This document shows, piece after piece, positions 9,159 through 16,917 of a stretch of DNA of 26,930 bases (position 1 is its first letter; each line of letters starts with the position of its first letter). The position numbers were made by a program, and so were the translations under genes. The DNA comes from JBDSYA01 sp039925865. Its GTDB lineage: Bacteria; Bacteroidota; Ignavibacteria; Tepidaquicellales; Tepidaquicellaceae. The notes under the pieces are model-generated. The model saw only the letters and a list, made by a program, of their open reading frames with translations, did not search any database and was not told the origin of the DNA. The stretch covers positions 1 through 26,930 of the forward strand of contig JBDSYA010000062.1 of assembly GCA_039925865.1 (NCBI GenBank), read 5' to 3'.

Positions 9159-10229
9159 ATGAAAATAAACTTTTTAGCTTCGGGTATTTTTAAATCCGGA
9201 GGCATGAAAATAATATATGAATATTGTAACCGACTTACACTAAAAGGACATGATGTGATTTTATATTATCCTTCATTCGAATATAATTTTTATAATGGTA
9301 ATATTGGTAGTATTTTTAGTCCTAAACCGGTATACAATGCAATTTATAATTTTAAAAACCGAAAAAATAAGGAGGCTATTTCATTTGTAAGAAATTTTAA
9401 ACTTCAACAAGTGCCATTTTTAAAAAACCATTTTCTTAGAGATGCAGACGTGAGTATTGCGACAATCTGGCATACATCTTATAGTCTAGCCGAATTAAAT
9501 ATTAGTAAGGGAAGGAAGTTTTATTTTGTCCAGGATTATGAGATATGGAATGCAGATAAAAGCAAAGTTGATAATTCATACTTATTGAGTATACCAATAA
9601 TTACCACCAGTATCTATCTCAGAGATCTTTTGAAAAAACAATTTCAAAGAGAATCATTTGTTATACCATATGGATTTGATTTCAAATTTCTTAATAATGA
9701 AGAAAAAAAATATTTTAAAAAAGTTAAGAACATAAGTTTCATTGATTATAAATTAGAGAAAAAAAATGTCGATATGTGCATTGAAGCATGTAAAAGATTA
9801 AATGAGCAACATAAAAATGTTAATTTCATTTCATTTGGATTGGATCGATTTCATGATTTACCAGACTTTATTCACTTCATTAAAAATCCTAATGAAGCAC
9901 AGATAAGAGATATTTTTTTCGACACTGATATTTTCTTATTCTCTAGCTTTACAGAAGGATTTGCAATGCCACCCGCAGAAGCTATGGCTTCTAAATGTGC
10001 AGTAATAACAACGCCTGTAGGATTTATTCCCGAGTTTATAGTTCATAAAGAATCTGCAATGATAGTTAATCCGGAAAATTTCAGTACAATGACTAAAGCT
10101 GCAAATCTTCTTTTAGAAAATGAAGAACTCTTGATTAAAATTTCTGAAAATGGATATAACGCTGTTTTAAATAAATTTGACTGGTCTAATTCAGTGGACA
10201 AATTTGAAGAAATAATATCTAAAGAATGA
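9159..10229 (+). CDS. Glycosyltransferase family 4 (GT-B fold)
   Basis: A cytoplasmic retaining glycosyltransferase of 356 residues. The N-terminus MKINFLASGIFKSGGMKIIY carries the glycine-rich acceptor-side loop, followed by EYCNRLTLKGHDV. The C-terminal half holds the nucleotide-sugar site with the E-x7-E motif in FTEGFAMPPAEAMASK (about residues 265-273) and TTPVGFIPEFI. It presumably adds one hexose to the lipid-linked repeat unit; donor and linkage cannot be read from the sequence. ATG 9159 is ten bases after the flippase stop. Its own stop overlaps the next start (ATGA), so it is translationally coupled to the GT2 that follows. Confidence 0.88.
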   Translation: MKINFLASGIFKSGGMKIIYEYCNRLTLKGHDVILYYPSFEYNFYNGNIGSIFSPKPVYNAIYNFKNRKNKEAISFVRNFKLQQVPFLKNHFLRDADVSIATIWHTSYSLAELNISKGRKFYFVQDYEIWNADKSKVDNSYLLSIPIITTSIYLRDLLKKQFQRESFVIPYGFDFKFLNNEEKKYFKKVKNISFIDYKLEKKNVDMCIEACKRLNEQHKNVNFISFGLDRFHDLPDFIHFIKNPNEAQIRDIFFDTDIFLFSSFTEGFAMPPAEAMASKCAVITTPVGFIPEFIVHKESAMIVNPENFSTMTKAANLLLENEELLIKISENGYNAVLNKFDWSNSVDKFEEIISKE

Positions 10230-11191
10230 CGTATGTAATTATTCCAAATTTAAACGGAGCAAGCTATTTAAAAACTTGTCTCGACTCACTGTTTGATCAA
10301 TCTTATTCAAATTTAAGAATAATTATTGTTGATAATAATTCTTCAGACAATTCTGTAAATTTTATAAAATCCGAATATCCTCCGGTTAAAATAATAATCC
10401 TGAATGAAAATTTTGGTTTTTCAAAAGCTGTTAACAAAGGAATAAAATTTGCAATTTCAGAAAATGATTGCGATAATATACTTTTACTTAATAATGATAC
10501 TGAGTGTGATAAATTTATGATTACGGAAATGTTAAAAGCTTTGACAATTAAGGGTGTTGGTTCAGTAGCATGCAAAATGCTCAATTTTTACGAAAGAAAT
10601 AGATTTGATGAGACGGGACATTATATAAACAAGCATGGGTTTCCACATAAAAGAGGATACAATGAAATTGATTTAGGACAATATGATGTAGCTGAATTTG
10701 TATTCGGAGCATGTGCCGGAGCTGCTTTATTTAAAAAAGAGATATTTGAAAAGGTTGGATTTTTTGATGAAGACTTTTTTGCATACTATGAAGATGTTGA
10801 TTTAAACATGCGAATGCAGATATTTGGATTTAAATGTTTTTATAATCCAAAAGCAGTATGTTATCATATGATAGGAGCAACTTCCTCTAAATTTTCTAGT
10901 TTTAAATTATACCTTATGGAAAGAAATCTCACTGCTTTGATGATAAAAAATTTTCCATCATCAGTTTTACCAAAGTACTTTATAATGTCAAATATTTTAA
11001 GGATAAAATCATTTGTTTCCTTATTGTTTAAAGGGAAAATCAGAGATTTAGTTTTTTCGCTTAAAGGATACTATGCTGGAATAATTACTATCCCTAAAAA
11101 CTTTAAAAAACGGAAAAAGATTTATAAAAACAATTCTTTATCTGCCAACTATTTTGAATCTTTTGCAAAAACACACATTGATCAGAACTAA
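10226..11191 (+). CDS. Glycosyltransferase family 2 (rhamnosyltransferase-like)
   Basis: An inverting GT-A glycosyltransferase of 321 residues. It begins MTYVIIPNLNGASYLKTCLD and shows IIVDNNSSDNS, NFGFSKAVNKGI, the D-x-D-equivalent LLNNDTECD, FGACAGAALF, and the distal FFDEDFFAYYEDVDLNMRM containing the E-D general-base region. The pattern matches GT2 enzymes often annotated as rhamnosyltransferases, but the sugar is not determined. The C-terminal 80 residues are basic and moderately hydrophobic, consistent with membrane association. The start codon overlaps the previous stop as ATGA. The stop TAA at 11189-11191 is followed without a gap by a TTG that opens a small membrane-protein frame. 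Confidence 0.88.
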   Translation: MTYVIIPNLNGASYLKTCLDSLFDQSYSNLRIIIVDNNSSDNSVNFIKSEYPPVKIIILNENFGFSKAVNKGIKFAISENDCDNILLLNNDTECDKFMITEMLKALTIKGVGSVACKMLNFYERNRFDETGHYINKHGFPHKRGYNEIDLGQYDVAEFVFGACAGAALFKKEIFEKVGFFDEDFFAYYEDVDLNMRMQIFGFKCFYNPKAVCYHMIGATSSKFSSFKLYLMERNLTALMIKNFPSSVLPKYFIMSNILRIKSFVSLLFKGKIRDLVFSLKGYYAGIITIPKNFKKRKKIYKNNSLSANYFESFAKTHIDQN

Positions 11192-11356
11192 TTGAGTAAT
11201 ATCTTAAAAAAAATAGCCGGTTTTATATTAATTATATTATGTCCTATTGTTTTTATATTTTCATACTTGTTTATTTTAATCAGGAAATTAGGAATTCAAA
11301 ATTTTCCAATTTACAAAACCATATTTAATTTGGTGGGGATGTACACAAGAAATTAA
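11192..11356 (+). CDS. Small single-helix membrane protein (54 aa, unknown function)
   Basis: A short open frame that starts at TTG 11192 immediately after the stop of the GT2 gene and ends at TAA 11354-11356. The predicted product begins MSNILKKIAGFILIILCPIV, has one strong hydrophobic helix (about residues 9-30) and a basic, aromatic tail (LIRKLGIQNFPIYKTIFN, then GMYTRN). The positive KK before the helix and RK after it leave the topology open. It fills an otherwise unexplained 194-base gap between two biosynthetic genes. I recognise no family. It could instead be the remains of a longer membrane protein, but it has no internal stop and keeps gene-like spacing. Support is limited to the frame, the helix and the position. 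Confidence 0.5.
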   Translation: MSNILKKIAGFILIILCPIVFIFSYLFILIRKLGIQNFPIYKTIFNLVGMYTRN

Positions 11357-11385
11357 ATAGTCACAGAGAGTTAATAAGGGTAAAT

Positions 11386-12104
11386 ATGAATATACAACAA
11401 CAATTAGAAACTTTAGATAGCTTTAATTATTCGCATGAGTTGGAAAAATTTCCGCTTGTTCAAACTTCTGAATATGAATTTTATTATAACAATAAAGGAT
11501 TTGAAGCCGGGGATTCCGAAATGTTATATTCCTTAATAAGATTTTATAAACCTAATAAAATAATTAAATTGGCAGTGGAAATTCCACTCTTATGGCATTG
11601 AAAGCTCTTGAGAAAAATAAATTAGAAGATAATACATACAATTGCGAACATATTTGCATTGAACCTTTTGAAATGATGTGGATTGAAAATAAAAATGTGC
11701 AAGTTATCAGGCGCGTAGTAGAAAAGGTGAATAAGTCAATTTTTAAAGATTTAAAAAGGAATGATATATTGTTTATTGATTCTTCGCACATTATAAGACC
11801 TCAAGGAGATGTCTTATTTGAATACCTTGAGATTCTGCCAATACTTAATTCCGGGGTCTTGATTCATATTCATGATAACTTTACTCCTAAGGATTATCCT
11901 GAAGATTGGATTGTAAATCAGGTGCGGTTTTGGAATGAACAGTATTTACTGGAAGCATTCATGTCTTTCAACAATGATTACAAAATCCTTTCGGCGTTAA
12001 ATTTTTTGAAACATAATTATTTTGAAAAACTTTCTGAACTTTGTCCTATTTTAAAAAATAATCCATCAGCTGAACCAGGAACTTTTTGGATTACTAAAAT
12101 TTAA
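11386..12104 (+). pseudogene. Frameshifted SAM-dependent methyltransferase
   Basis: Two overlapping frames together encode one class I methyltransferase. The 5' frame (ATG 11386, preceded by AAGGG at 11376-11380) reads normally to YKPNKII and then turns into KLAVEIPLLWH and a stop at 11599-11601. Adding one base to the A run at 11566-11568 gives IIKIGSGNSTLMALKALEKN, which is SAM-binding motif I continuing straight into the second frame. The joined product would be about 239 residues and contains LFIDSSHIIRPQGDVLFEYL, IHIHDNFTPKDYP and a C-terminal GTFWITK, as in Methyltransf_24-like enzymes of glycan loci. The defect may be a true inactivating indel, a phase-variable homopolymer, or a sequencing/assembly error. 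No typical slippery heptamer was found. As written, the product lacks a SAM site. Confidence 0.85.
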
Positions 12105-12105
12105 T

Positions 12106-13062
12106 ATGGAAGCTTCTTTAATAATAGTAAATTATAATACCCAAGAGCATTTAGAAAAATGTTTGACATCGATATTATATTTTACAAAAAAAATTGATTT
12201 TGAAATAATTGTTATTGATAACAATTCACCTGAAAGAGAAATTGAAAATTTTCCCCGACTTTTTCCGCGGGCCCGATTTTATTTCAGAGATGTTAATGAT
12301 GGCTTTGGTTCGGGATGTAATTACGGAGCTTCAAAAGCTAAAGGCAATTATTTGGTTTTTGTGAATCCTGATATTGTTTTTGATTCCGATTGTCTCTCGA
12401 AGATGTTCGAATACATGGAATCTAACCTTGATGCGGGTGCTGTAAGCCCGGTTCTAAAAGATTTTGCAGGAAAGTTAACATACATATATAATCAATTTCC
12501 AAACATTTTCTGGGAATTTCATGAGGCCACGGGAAAAGGCAATCAAAAAAAAATGGATGATAATTTAAAGGTTTTTTATGACCAAAAAAAATATGGTGTC
12601 AATATAGAAGTTGACTGGGTGACAGGTGCGTGCATCATGATAAAAAGTGAACTTTTCAGGAAGCTCAAAGGGTATGATGAGAATTATTTTTTATATTATG
12701 AAGACACTGATTTGCAATACAGGATAAGGCAGCTTGGATTTAAAATATTTTGTTTATCCGATAAAGAAGTAAAACATTTCATCAACAGCAGCATAAAAAG
12801 CTCCGAGGGTGAAAATATTTATTACTTCAATATTAATAGAAGCAAACTCATTTATATGTATAAGCACTTTGGTTTTTCAAAAAGAAATGCTGTTAGAATA
12901 ATGCATATCTTGGGTATAGGTTTGCGAACTGTTACTCTACCCTTCCGCAGAAAGTTCAAAGAAAACAGAGGTCAAAAATTTTTGCAATATAAAAGATCAT
13001 TAAAACTTTACTTTTATACTTATAATGAAATTGTGAGATCGTCATATTTAAGGGTTAAGTGA
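12106..13062 (+). CDS. Glycosyltransferase family 2 (rhamnosyltransferase-like)
   Basis: A GT-A glycosyltransferase of 318 residues, a paralogue of the GT2 at 10226. It shows MEASLIIVNYNTQEHLEKCL, IIVIDNNSPERE, DGFGSGCNYGASKA, LVFVNPDIVFD (the NPD motif replacing D-x-D), VTGACIMIKSELF and YDENYFLYYEDTDLQYRI. These are the hallmarks of GT2 enzymes that extend O-antigen or exopolysaccharide units. The basic C-terminal 70 residues may contact the membrane. ATG 12106 is one base after the stop of the frameshifted methyltransferase, so the break upstream could reduce its translation if coupling matters. The end overlaps the next gene through GTGA. Confidence 0.88.
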   Translation: MEASLIIVNYNTQEHLEKCLTSILYFTKKIDFEIIVIDNNSPEREIENFPRLFPRARFYFRDVNDGFGSGCNYGASKAKGNYLVFVNPDIVFDSDCLSKMFEYMESNLDAGAVSPVLKDFAGKLTYIYNQFPNIFWEFHEATGKGNQKKMDDNLKVFYDQKKYGVNIEVDWVTGACIMIKSELFRKLKGYDENYFLYYEDTDLQYRIRQLGFKIFCLSDKEVKHFINSSIKSSEGENIYYFNINRSKLIYMYKHFGFSKRNAVRIMHILGIGLRTVTLPFRRKFKENRGQKFLQYKRSLKLYFYTYNEIVRSSYLRVK

Positions 13063-14114
13063 GAAAAATTTATTTTTTTTTACCGGATTATCCTAAATGG
13101 CTGACCGGCGGTTATAAATATCATACGATTCTTTTCGAATATTTTAAACTGAGAAGGGAGTCAGTCTTTTTCTTTGGAAAGCATAAGCTTTCAAATTTTT
13201 TTGAGAAAAGTAAGCTCTTGAAAATAGTTTCTGGCCTCTATTACTATATTAAGATTCCAAAGAACTCTGTTCTGATTATGAGCAATGCAAGTTTTCTAAA
13301 CTTCATAATTCCTGTTTATCTGGGCAGAATATGGAAAGATCATTATTATTTTCTGATAGTCCATCATTTAGTTCAGGATGAAAAAAAAAGTGTACTGAGG
13401 AAAAAGTTAGAAGACGATTTTATTAAGAAAGCCAATACGATAATAACGGTTAGTAACACAACGCGAAAGAGACTTAAAGATCTGAACCTGAATCTAAAAA
13501 ATATTGAAGTATTTACACCAGGTATTGATAAGGTGAATTCAACTGCAAAAAGCAAAGAAGATAGTTCAGTCATTAGACTCCTTTATGTAGGTAGTATTGA
13601 AAAAAGGAAGGGTCTTTTATATTTAATAGATGCAATTAAATTAATAACATTCAAAAACATCGAACTTAATATTGTAGGTGAAGAGCTTAATTCAAAAGAT
13701 TATTATCAAATGATACTTGTCAAAATCAAAGAATCGGGATTTAAAGACAAAATCAATTTGTTGGGAAAAATCACCAAGGAAGAACTTAACCGATTGTATA
13801 ATGAGTCTTATATCTTTATTTTCCCTTCTCTTTGGGAAGGTTATGGAATGGTTGTAGCTGAAGCTATGACTCACGGGTTACCGGTTATTTCAAGCAAAAT
13901 TCCTTCAGTTGAGGAAATTATTGATGATGGTGTAAATGGTTTACTGGTTGAAGTTAAAAATTCAGATCAAATTGCTGATAGTATTAATCGAATCATTAAT
14001 GACAAAAGTTTTTATAACACTTTATCTGAAAATGCAAGAAAGAAATCTTTTTCATTTCCGAGCTGGGAAGAAACTTCACACAATATACTACAGCGTATTG
14101 AACAAATAACTTAA
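13059..14114 (+). CDS. Glycosyltransferase family 4 (GT-B fold)
   Basis: A 351-residue glycosyltransferase. The N-terminal domain is unusually short on glycine motifs but contains FLPDYPKWLTGGYKYHTILF. Then HHLVQDEKKS and the linker ITVSNTTRKRLKDL lead to the donor domain: LLYVGSIEKRKGLLYLIDAI, LNIVGEE, FIFPSLWEGYGMVVAEAMTH (E-x7-E near residues 260-268) and SVEEIIDDGVNGLLVE. It likely adds a hexose to the repeat unit with retention of configuration. It starts at GTG 13059, overlapping the preceding stop by four bases (GTGA). No in-frame ATG is available before the first beta strand, which supports the GTG. Confidence 0.87.
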   Translation: MRKIYFFLPDYPKWLTGGYKYHTILFEYFKLRRESVFFFGKHKLSNFFEKSKLLKIVSGLYYYIKIPKNSVLIMSNASFLNFIIPVYLGRIWKDHYYFLIVHHLVQDEKKSVLRKKLEDDFIKKANTIITVSNTTRKRLKDLNLNLKNIEVFTPGIDKVNSTAKSKEDSSVIRLLYVGSIEKRKGLLYLIDAIKLITFKNIELNIVGEELNSKDYYQMILVKIKESGFKDKINLLGKITKEELNRLYNESYIFIFPSLWEGYGMVVAEAMTHGLPVISSKIPSVEEIIDDGVNGLLVEVKNSDQIADSINRIINDKSFYNTLSENARKKSFSFPSWEETSHNILQRIEQIT

Positions 14115-14125
14115 ATAACAAAGAA

Positions 14126-14959
14126 ATGGGTGCAAAAAAAATTCTATTAAGATTTTTATTTATTGTATTTCAAATTTCAAATGCTTTTTCGTGCTGTACC
14201 GGAAATGATCCAGGTTACGAATGGAAACTTACATTTGAAGATAATTTCGATTCACTGGATGCTTCAAAATGGATTAGAACACTTGCCTATGGAGGAAGGA
14301 CTATCTGGACAAATAAAGAATTGCAGTGGTATAAAGATGAAAATGTTTCAGTGGAGAATGGAAAACTAAAGTTGACAGCCAAAAAGGAAAGTTACTTTGG
14401 TAAAGATAAAAATGGAGAAGGTCAGTTTGGTTTTACTTCAGGTATGATTTGCAATTCCGAAAGCTATACTCAGGCATATGGTAAATGGGAAATGAGAGTT
14501 AGATTTCCTTATAGAAAAGGCTATTGGCCGGCTTTTTGGCTGGTTCCTACACAATACCCCACACTTCCGGAAATTGATGTTTTTGAATATTTCGGTATCG
14601 AAAAAAATAAAATTTATTGTAATCATCATTGGGGTATTGATTATCCGAACAGTACAAACAATTTTTACAATGGCAATTCTGAATTGTTTTACCAGGTAGA
14701 ATCAAAAATCATTGAAGGAAAATTTGATGATACATGGATGGTATGGTCATTTGAATGTTTCCCGGATAAAATGATTTGGAAATTAAATGACAAAATAGTT
14801 TATCAGTCGGACAAGGGTATTCCAACAGCTCCATTATATTTGATCGCCAATGTTGCAGTATTAGACAGACAGGAAAATAATTTCAAAGTCGATAACTCCA
14901 CGGATCCTTATATTATGGAAATTGATTATGTCCGAATTTATAAAATGACTCCTAAGTAA
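14126..14959 (+). CDS. Secreted glycoside hydrolase family 16 (beta-glucanase-like)
   Basis: A 277-residue hydrolase with a signal peptide or lipoprotein-like leader (hydrophobic residues about 6-22, then SCC at 22-24). GH16 enzymes cleave beta-1,3 or beta-1,4 glucans and galactans by a retaining mechanism. Features: TFEDNFDSLDASKW, ELQWYKDENVSVENGKLKLT, TSGMICN, WPAFWLVPT, the catalytic LPEIDVFEYFG (nucleophile E149, D151, acid/base E154) and the C-terminal MEIDYVRIYK. Length is normal for a single-domain enzyme, with no carbohydrate-binding module. It lies between a glycosyltransferase and a methyltransferase on the same strand, so it may trim or release the polymer made by this locus rather than feed on external glucan. 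The lipobox is poor, so the anchoring mode is uncertain. Confidence 0.92.
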   Translation: MGAKKILLRFLFIVFQISNAFSCCTGNDPGYEWKLTFEDNFDSLDASKWIRTLAYGGRTIWTNKELQWYKDENVSVENGKLKLTAKKESYFGKDKNGEGQFGFTSGMICNSESYTQAYGKWEMRVRFPYRKGYWPAFWLVPTQYPTLPEIDVFEYFGIEKNKIYCNHHWGIDYPNSTNNFYNGNSELFYQVESKIIEGKFDDTWMVWSFECFPDKMIWKLNDKIVYQSDKGIPTAPLYLIANVAVLDRQENNFKVDNSTDPYIMEIDYVRIYKMTPK

Positions 14960-14971
14960 AGCGGCTATTAC

Positions 14972-15712
14972 ATGGGTGCTCTGCAGATAGATATTGATTA
15001 CTTCAAAAGAGGCGAAGAAGAAAATCCAAAATTTTGGAAACGATTCGGTGGCTTGCCGGATTTGAAAAACAAAAAAATTTTAGATGTTGGATGCGGCCAT
15101 GGAAGCATGTGCATATTTCTTGCGAATGAAGGAGCCGGCAGGGTAATTGGTCTCGAACTTGATCCGGTAAGATATAAGTTTGCAAAAGAAAATCTGACAA
15201 ACAATTATTCTGAATTTGAAAATAATGTGGAGTTTCACCTCCAACGAATTGAAGAACTTGAAGAATACGATTTTGATATTATGGTTTCAAAAGATACCTT
15301 TGAACATATAATCAGATTAGAAGATGTATTACTTGAGATGAAAAGAAGGTTAAGGCCAGGTGGAAAGATATATTCAGGATTTGGTGCCCTATACAATGCA
15401 TTTAACGGAGATCATGGAAGAACAAATGCAGTAATTCCCTGGGGGCATTTAATCATTCCTGAAACATATTTGCTGAAAAGGTTATACAAGGAAAGTAAAG
15501 GAACGATAAAATCTGTTTACGATCTGGGCCTAAACAAACTATCTTTGAAAGAATATAAAGATATCTTCAGAAAGTCATCAATGGATATTATTTTTTTTGA
15601 AGTAAATAAAACTGACAGGTTAATGGGAAAGTTATTTAATGTGTTTCGAAGAATTCCATTTCTTGAAGAATATTTCAGCTATATGATACATGTAATTTTG
15701 CGAAAAAATTAG
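14972..15712 (+). CDS. SAM-dependent methyltransferase (class I)
   Basis: A 246-residue cytoplasmic methyltransferase. Motif I is KKILDVGCGHGSMCIFLANE (about residues 33-52), followed by the acidic strand-2 end VIGLELDPVRY, motif post-II FDIMVSKDTFEHI and LRPGGKIYSGFG. These fit Methyltransf_11/UbiE-like enzymes. The position inside the polysaccharide locus suggests O-methylation of a sugar or of a glycan end, but no substrate motif is visible. It is intact, unlike the methyltransferase at 11386, and could in principle cover for it. ATG 14972 lies 12 bases after the GH16 stop. Residues after about 195 are basic and may touch the membrane. Confidence 0.88.
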   Translation: MGALQIDIDYFKRGEEENPKFWKRFGGLPDLKNKKILDVGCGHGSMCIFLANEGAGRVIGLELDPVRYKFAKENLTNNYSEFENNVEFHLQRIEELEEYDFDIMVSKDTFEHIIRLEDVLLEMKRRLRPGGKIYSGFGALYNAFNGDHGRTNAVIPWGHLIIPETYLLKRLYKESKGTIKSVYDLGLNKLSLKEYKDIFRKSSMDIIFFEVNKTDRLMGKLFNVFRRIPFLEEYFSYMIHVILRKN

Positions 15713-15746
15713 CTAACAATAAATTTAAATACGATACTAAAGATAT

Positions 15747-16907
15747 TTGGACGAGAGCCATGATAAAGTCAAGATAATGCATTTTGTGCACAGCCTGAAC
15801 GAAGGTGGTATAGAAAGGCTGTTGTATGAATTTTGCAGAAAACTGAATAAAGAAAAGTTTGAAATTCAGATCTGTTGCGTGAGGGAGAAAGGTTTGCTTT
15901 ACAACAATTTCGAAAAATTAGGCATTAAGGTATTTTGTCTTAAGGCGGAAAAAGAATTAACCTTTGTAAATTTTTTCACTAATCTAAAGAAAATTTTTTA
16001 CGTGAGGAAACTTCTGATAAAAGAATCAATTGAAATTACTCACGGACATGAATTTTATTCCACGATTTTTTCAAGGGTTTCCGCTTTGACAGCAGGTGTG
16101 AAATGGAGATACATTACACTCCATAATGTGTATTATTGGTGGAACAAAAAAGTTCATTTCATTCAGAGACTTCTTTCATCTATTACAACCAATGTCATTT
16201 GTAATTCATATTCAACCTTCAGGTATTCACTGAAGCATGACAAAATCGCTGAAGAAAAATATAAAATTATTTACAATGGAATTGATTGCGTTAAATTTCA
16301 AAAAAAGAATGTTGACAAGGAAAGATTATTAATTGATTTTGGCTTCAAAGAGAATGATTATATCTGTGTAAGTGTTGGAAATTTAAGCTTCAGAAAGGGT
16401 TTCGAATATCTGATCAGATCCGCAGGGCTTCTTAAAGAGGAACATGATAGAATTAAATATCTTATCATCGGAGGAGAGCATCATGAAGAAGCGCGCGAAT
16501 ATAAAAAACTTCTTGACCTCATCTCAGAACTCAAGCTTGAAAACACTGTGAAAATTACCGGCCAAAGAAATGATGTAGACGTCCTGTTAAATGTATGTGA
16601 TCTTTATATAATGCCGTCAGTTGTAGAGGGCTTCGGACTCGCTCTTGCCGAAGCTATGAGCACTGAAAAATTAGCATTAGTCTCGGACATAGAAACTTTT
16701 CTGGAAATAATAAAGGACGGGGAAAATGGTTTTATTTTTAAATCAAAAGATCCTGCCAGCCTTGCTGAAAAGATCCTTATGATCAAAGGTCTGAACAATC
16801 AGGTTGCTGATAAAATAAGAATTCAGGGAAGACAGACGATCATCCAAAATTTCAACCTGGAGCAGATGGTAAAAAATTATGAATTGCTGTATCAGTCAAA
16901 TAAATAA
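15747..16907 (+). CDS. Glycosyltransferase family 4 (GT-B fold)
   Basis: A 386-residue glycosyltransferase. It has KIMHFVHSLNEGGIERLLYE at the N-terminus (acceptor-side G-G-I-E loop), ITHGHEFYSTIF, the linker CNSYSTFRY, IIYNGIDCVKF, then the donor domain with SVGNLSFRKGFEYLIRSAGL, YLIIGGE, TGQRNDVDVLL and VVEGFGLALAEAMSTE (E-x7-E near 294-302). The architecture is typical of capsule and O-antigen hexosyltransferases. The start TTG 15747 keeps the full first beta strand; the next in-frame ATG at 15777 (residue 11) would remove the K-I before it and is less likely, though possible. Sugar specificity is not visible. Confidence 0.87.
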   Translation: MDESHDKVKIMHFVHSLNEGGIERLLYEFCRKLNKEKFEIQICCVREKGLLYNNFEKLGIKVFCLKAEKELTFVNFFTNLKKIFYVRKLLIKESIEITHGHEFYSTIFSRVSALTAGVKWRYITLHNVYYWWNKKVHFIQRLLSSITTNVICNSYSTFRYSLKHDKIAEEKYKIIYNGIDCVKFQKKNVDKERLLIDFGFKENDYICVSVGNLSFRKGFEYLIRSAGLLKEEHDRIKYLIIGGEHHEEAREYKKLLDLISELKLENTVKITGQRNDVDVLLNVCDLYIMPSVVEGFGLALAEAMSTEKLALVSDIETFLEIIKDGENGFIFKSKDPASLAEKILMIKGLNNQVADKIRIQGRQTIIQNFNLEQMVKNYELLYQSNK

Positions 16908-16917
16908 TTTATCATAG

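Noticed and set aside
11560..11570. Programmed -1 ribosomal frameshifting in the methyltransferase
   Set aside because: The context ATT AAA TTG does not form an X-XXY-YYZ slippery heptamer and only three As are present; no stimulatory hairpin was evident. A simple indel explains it better.
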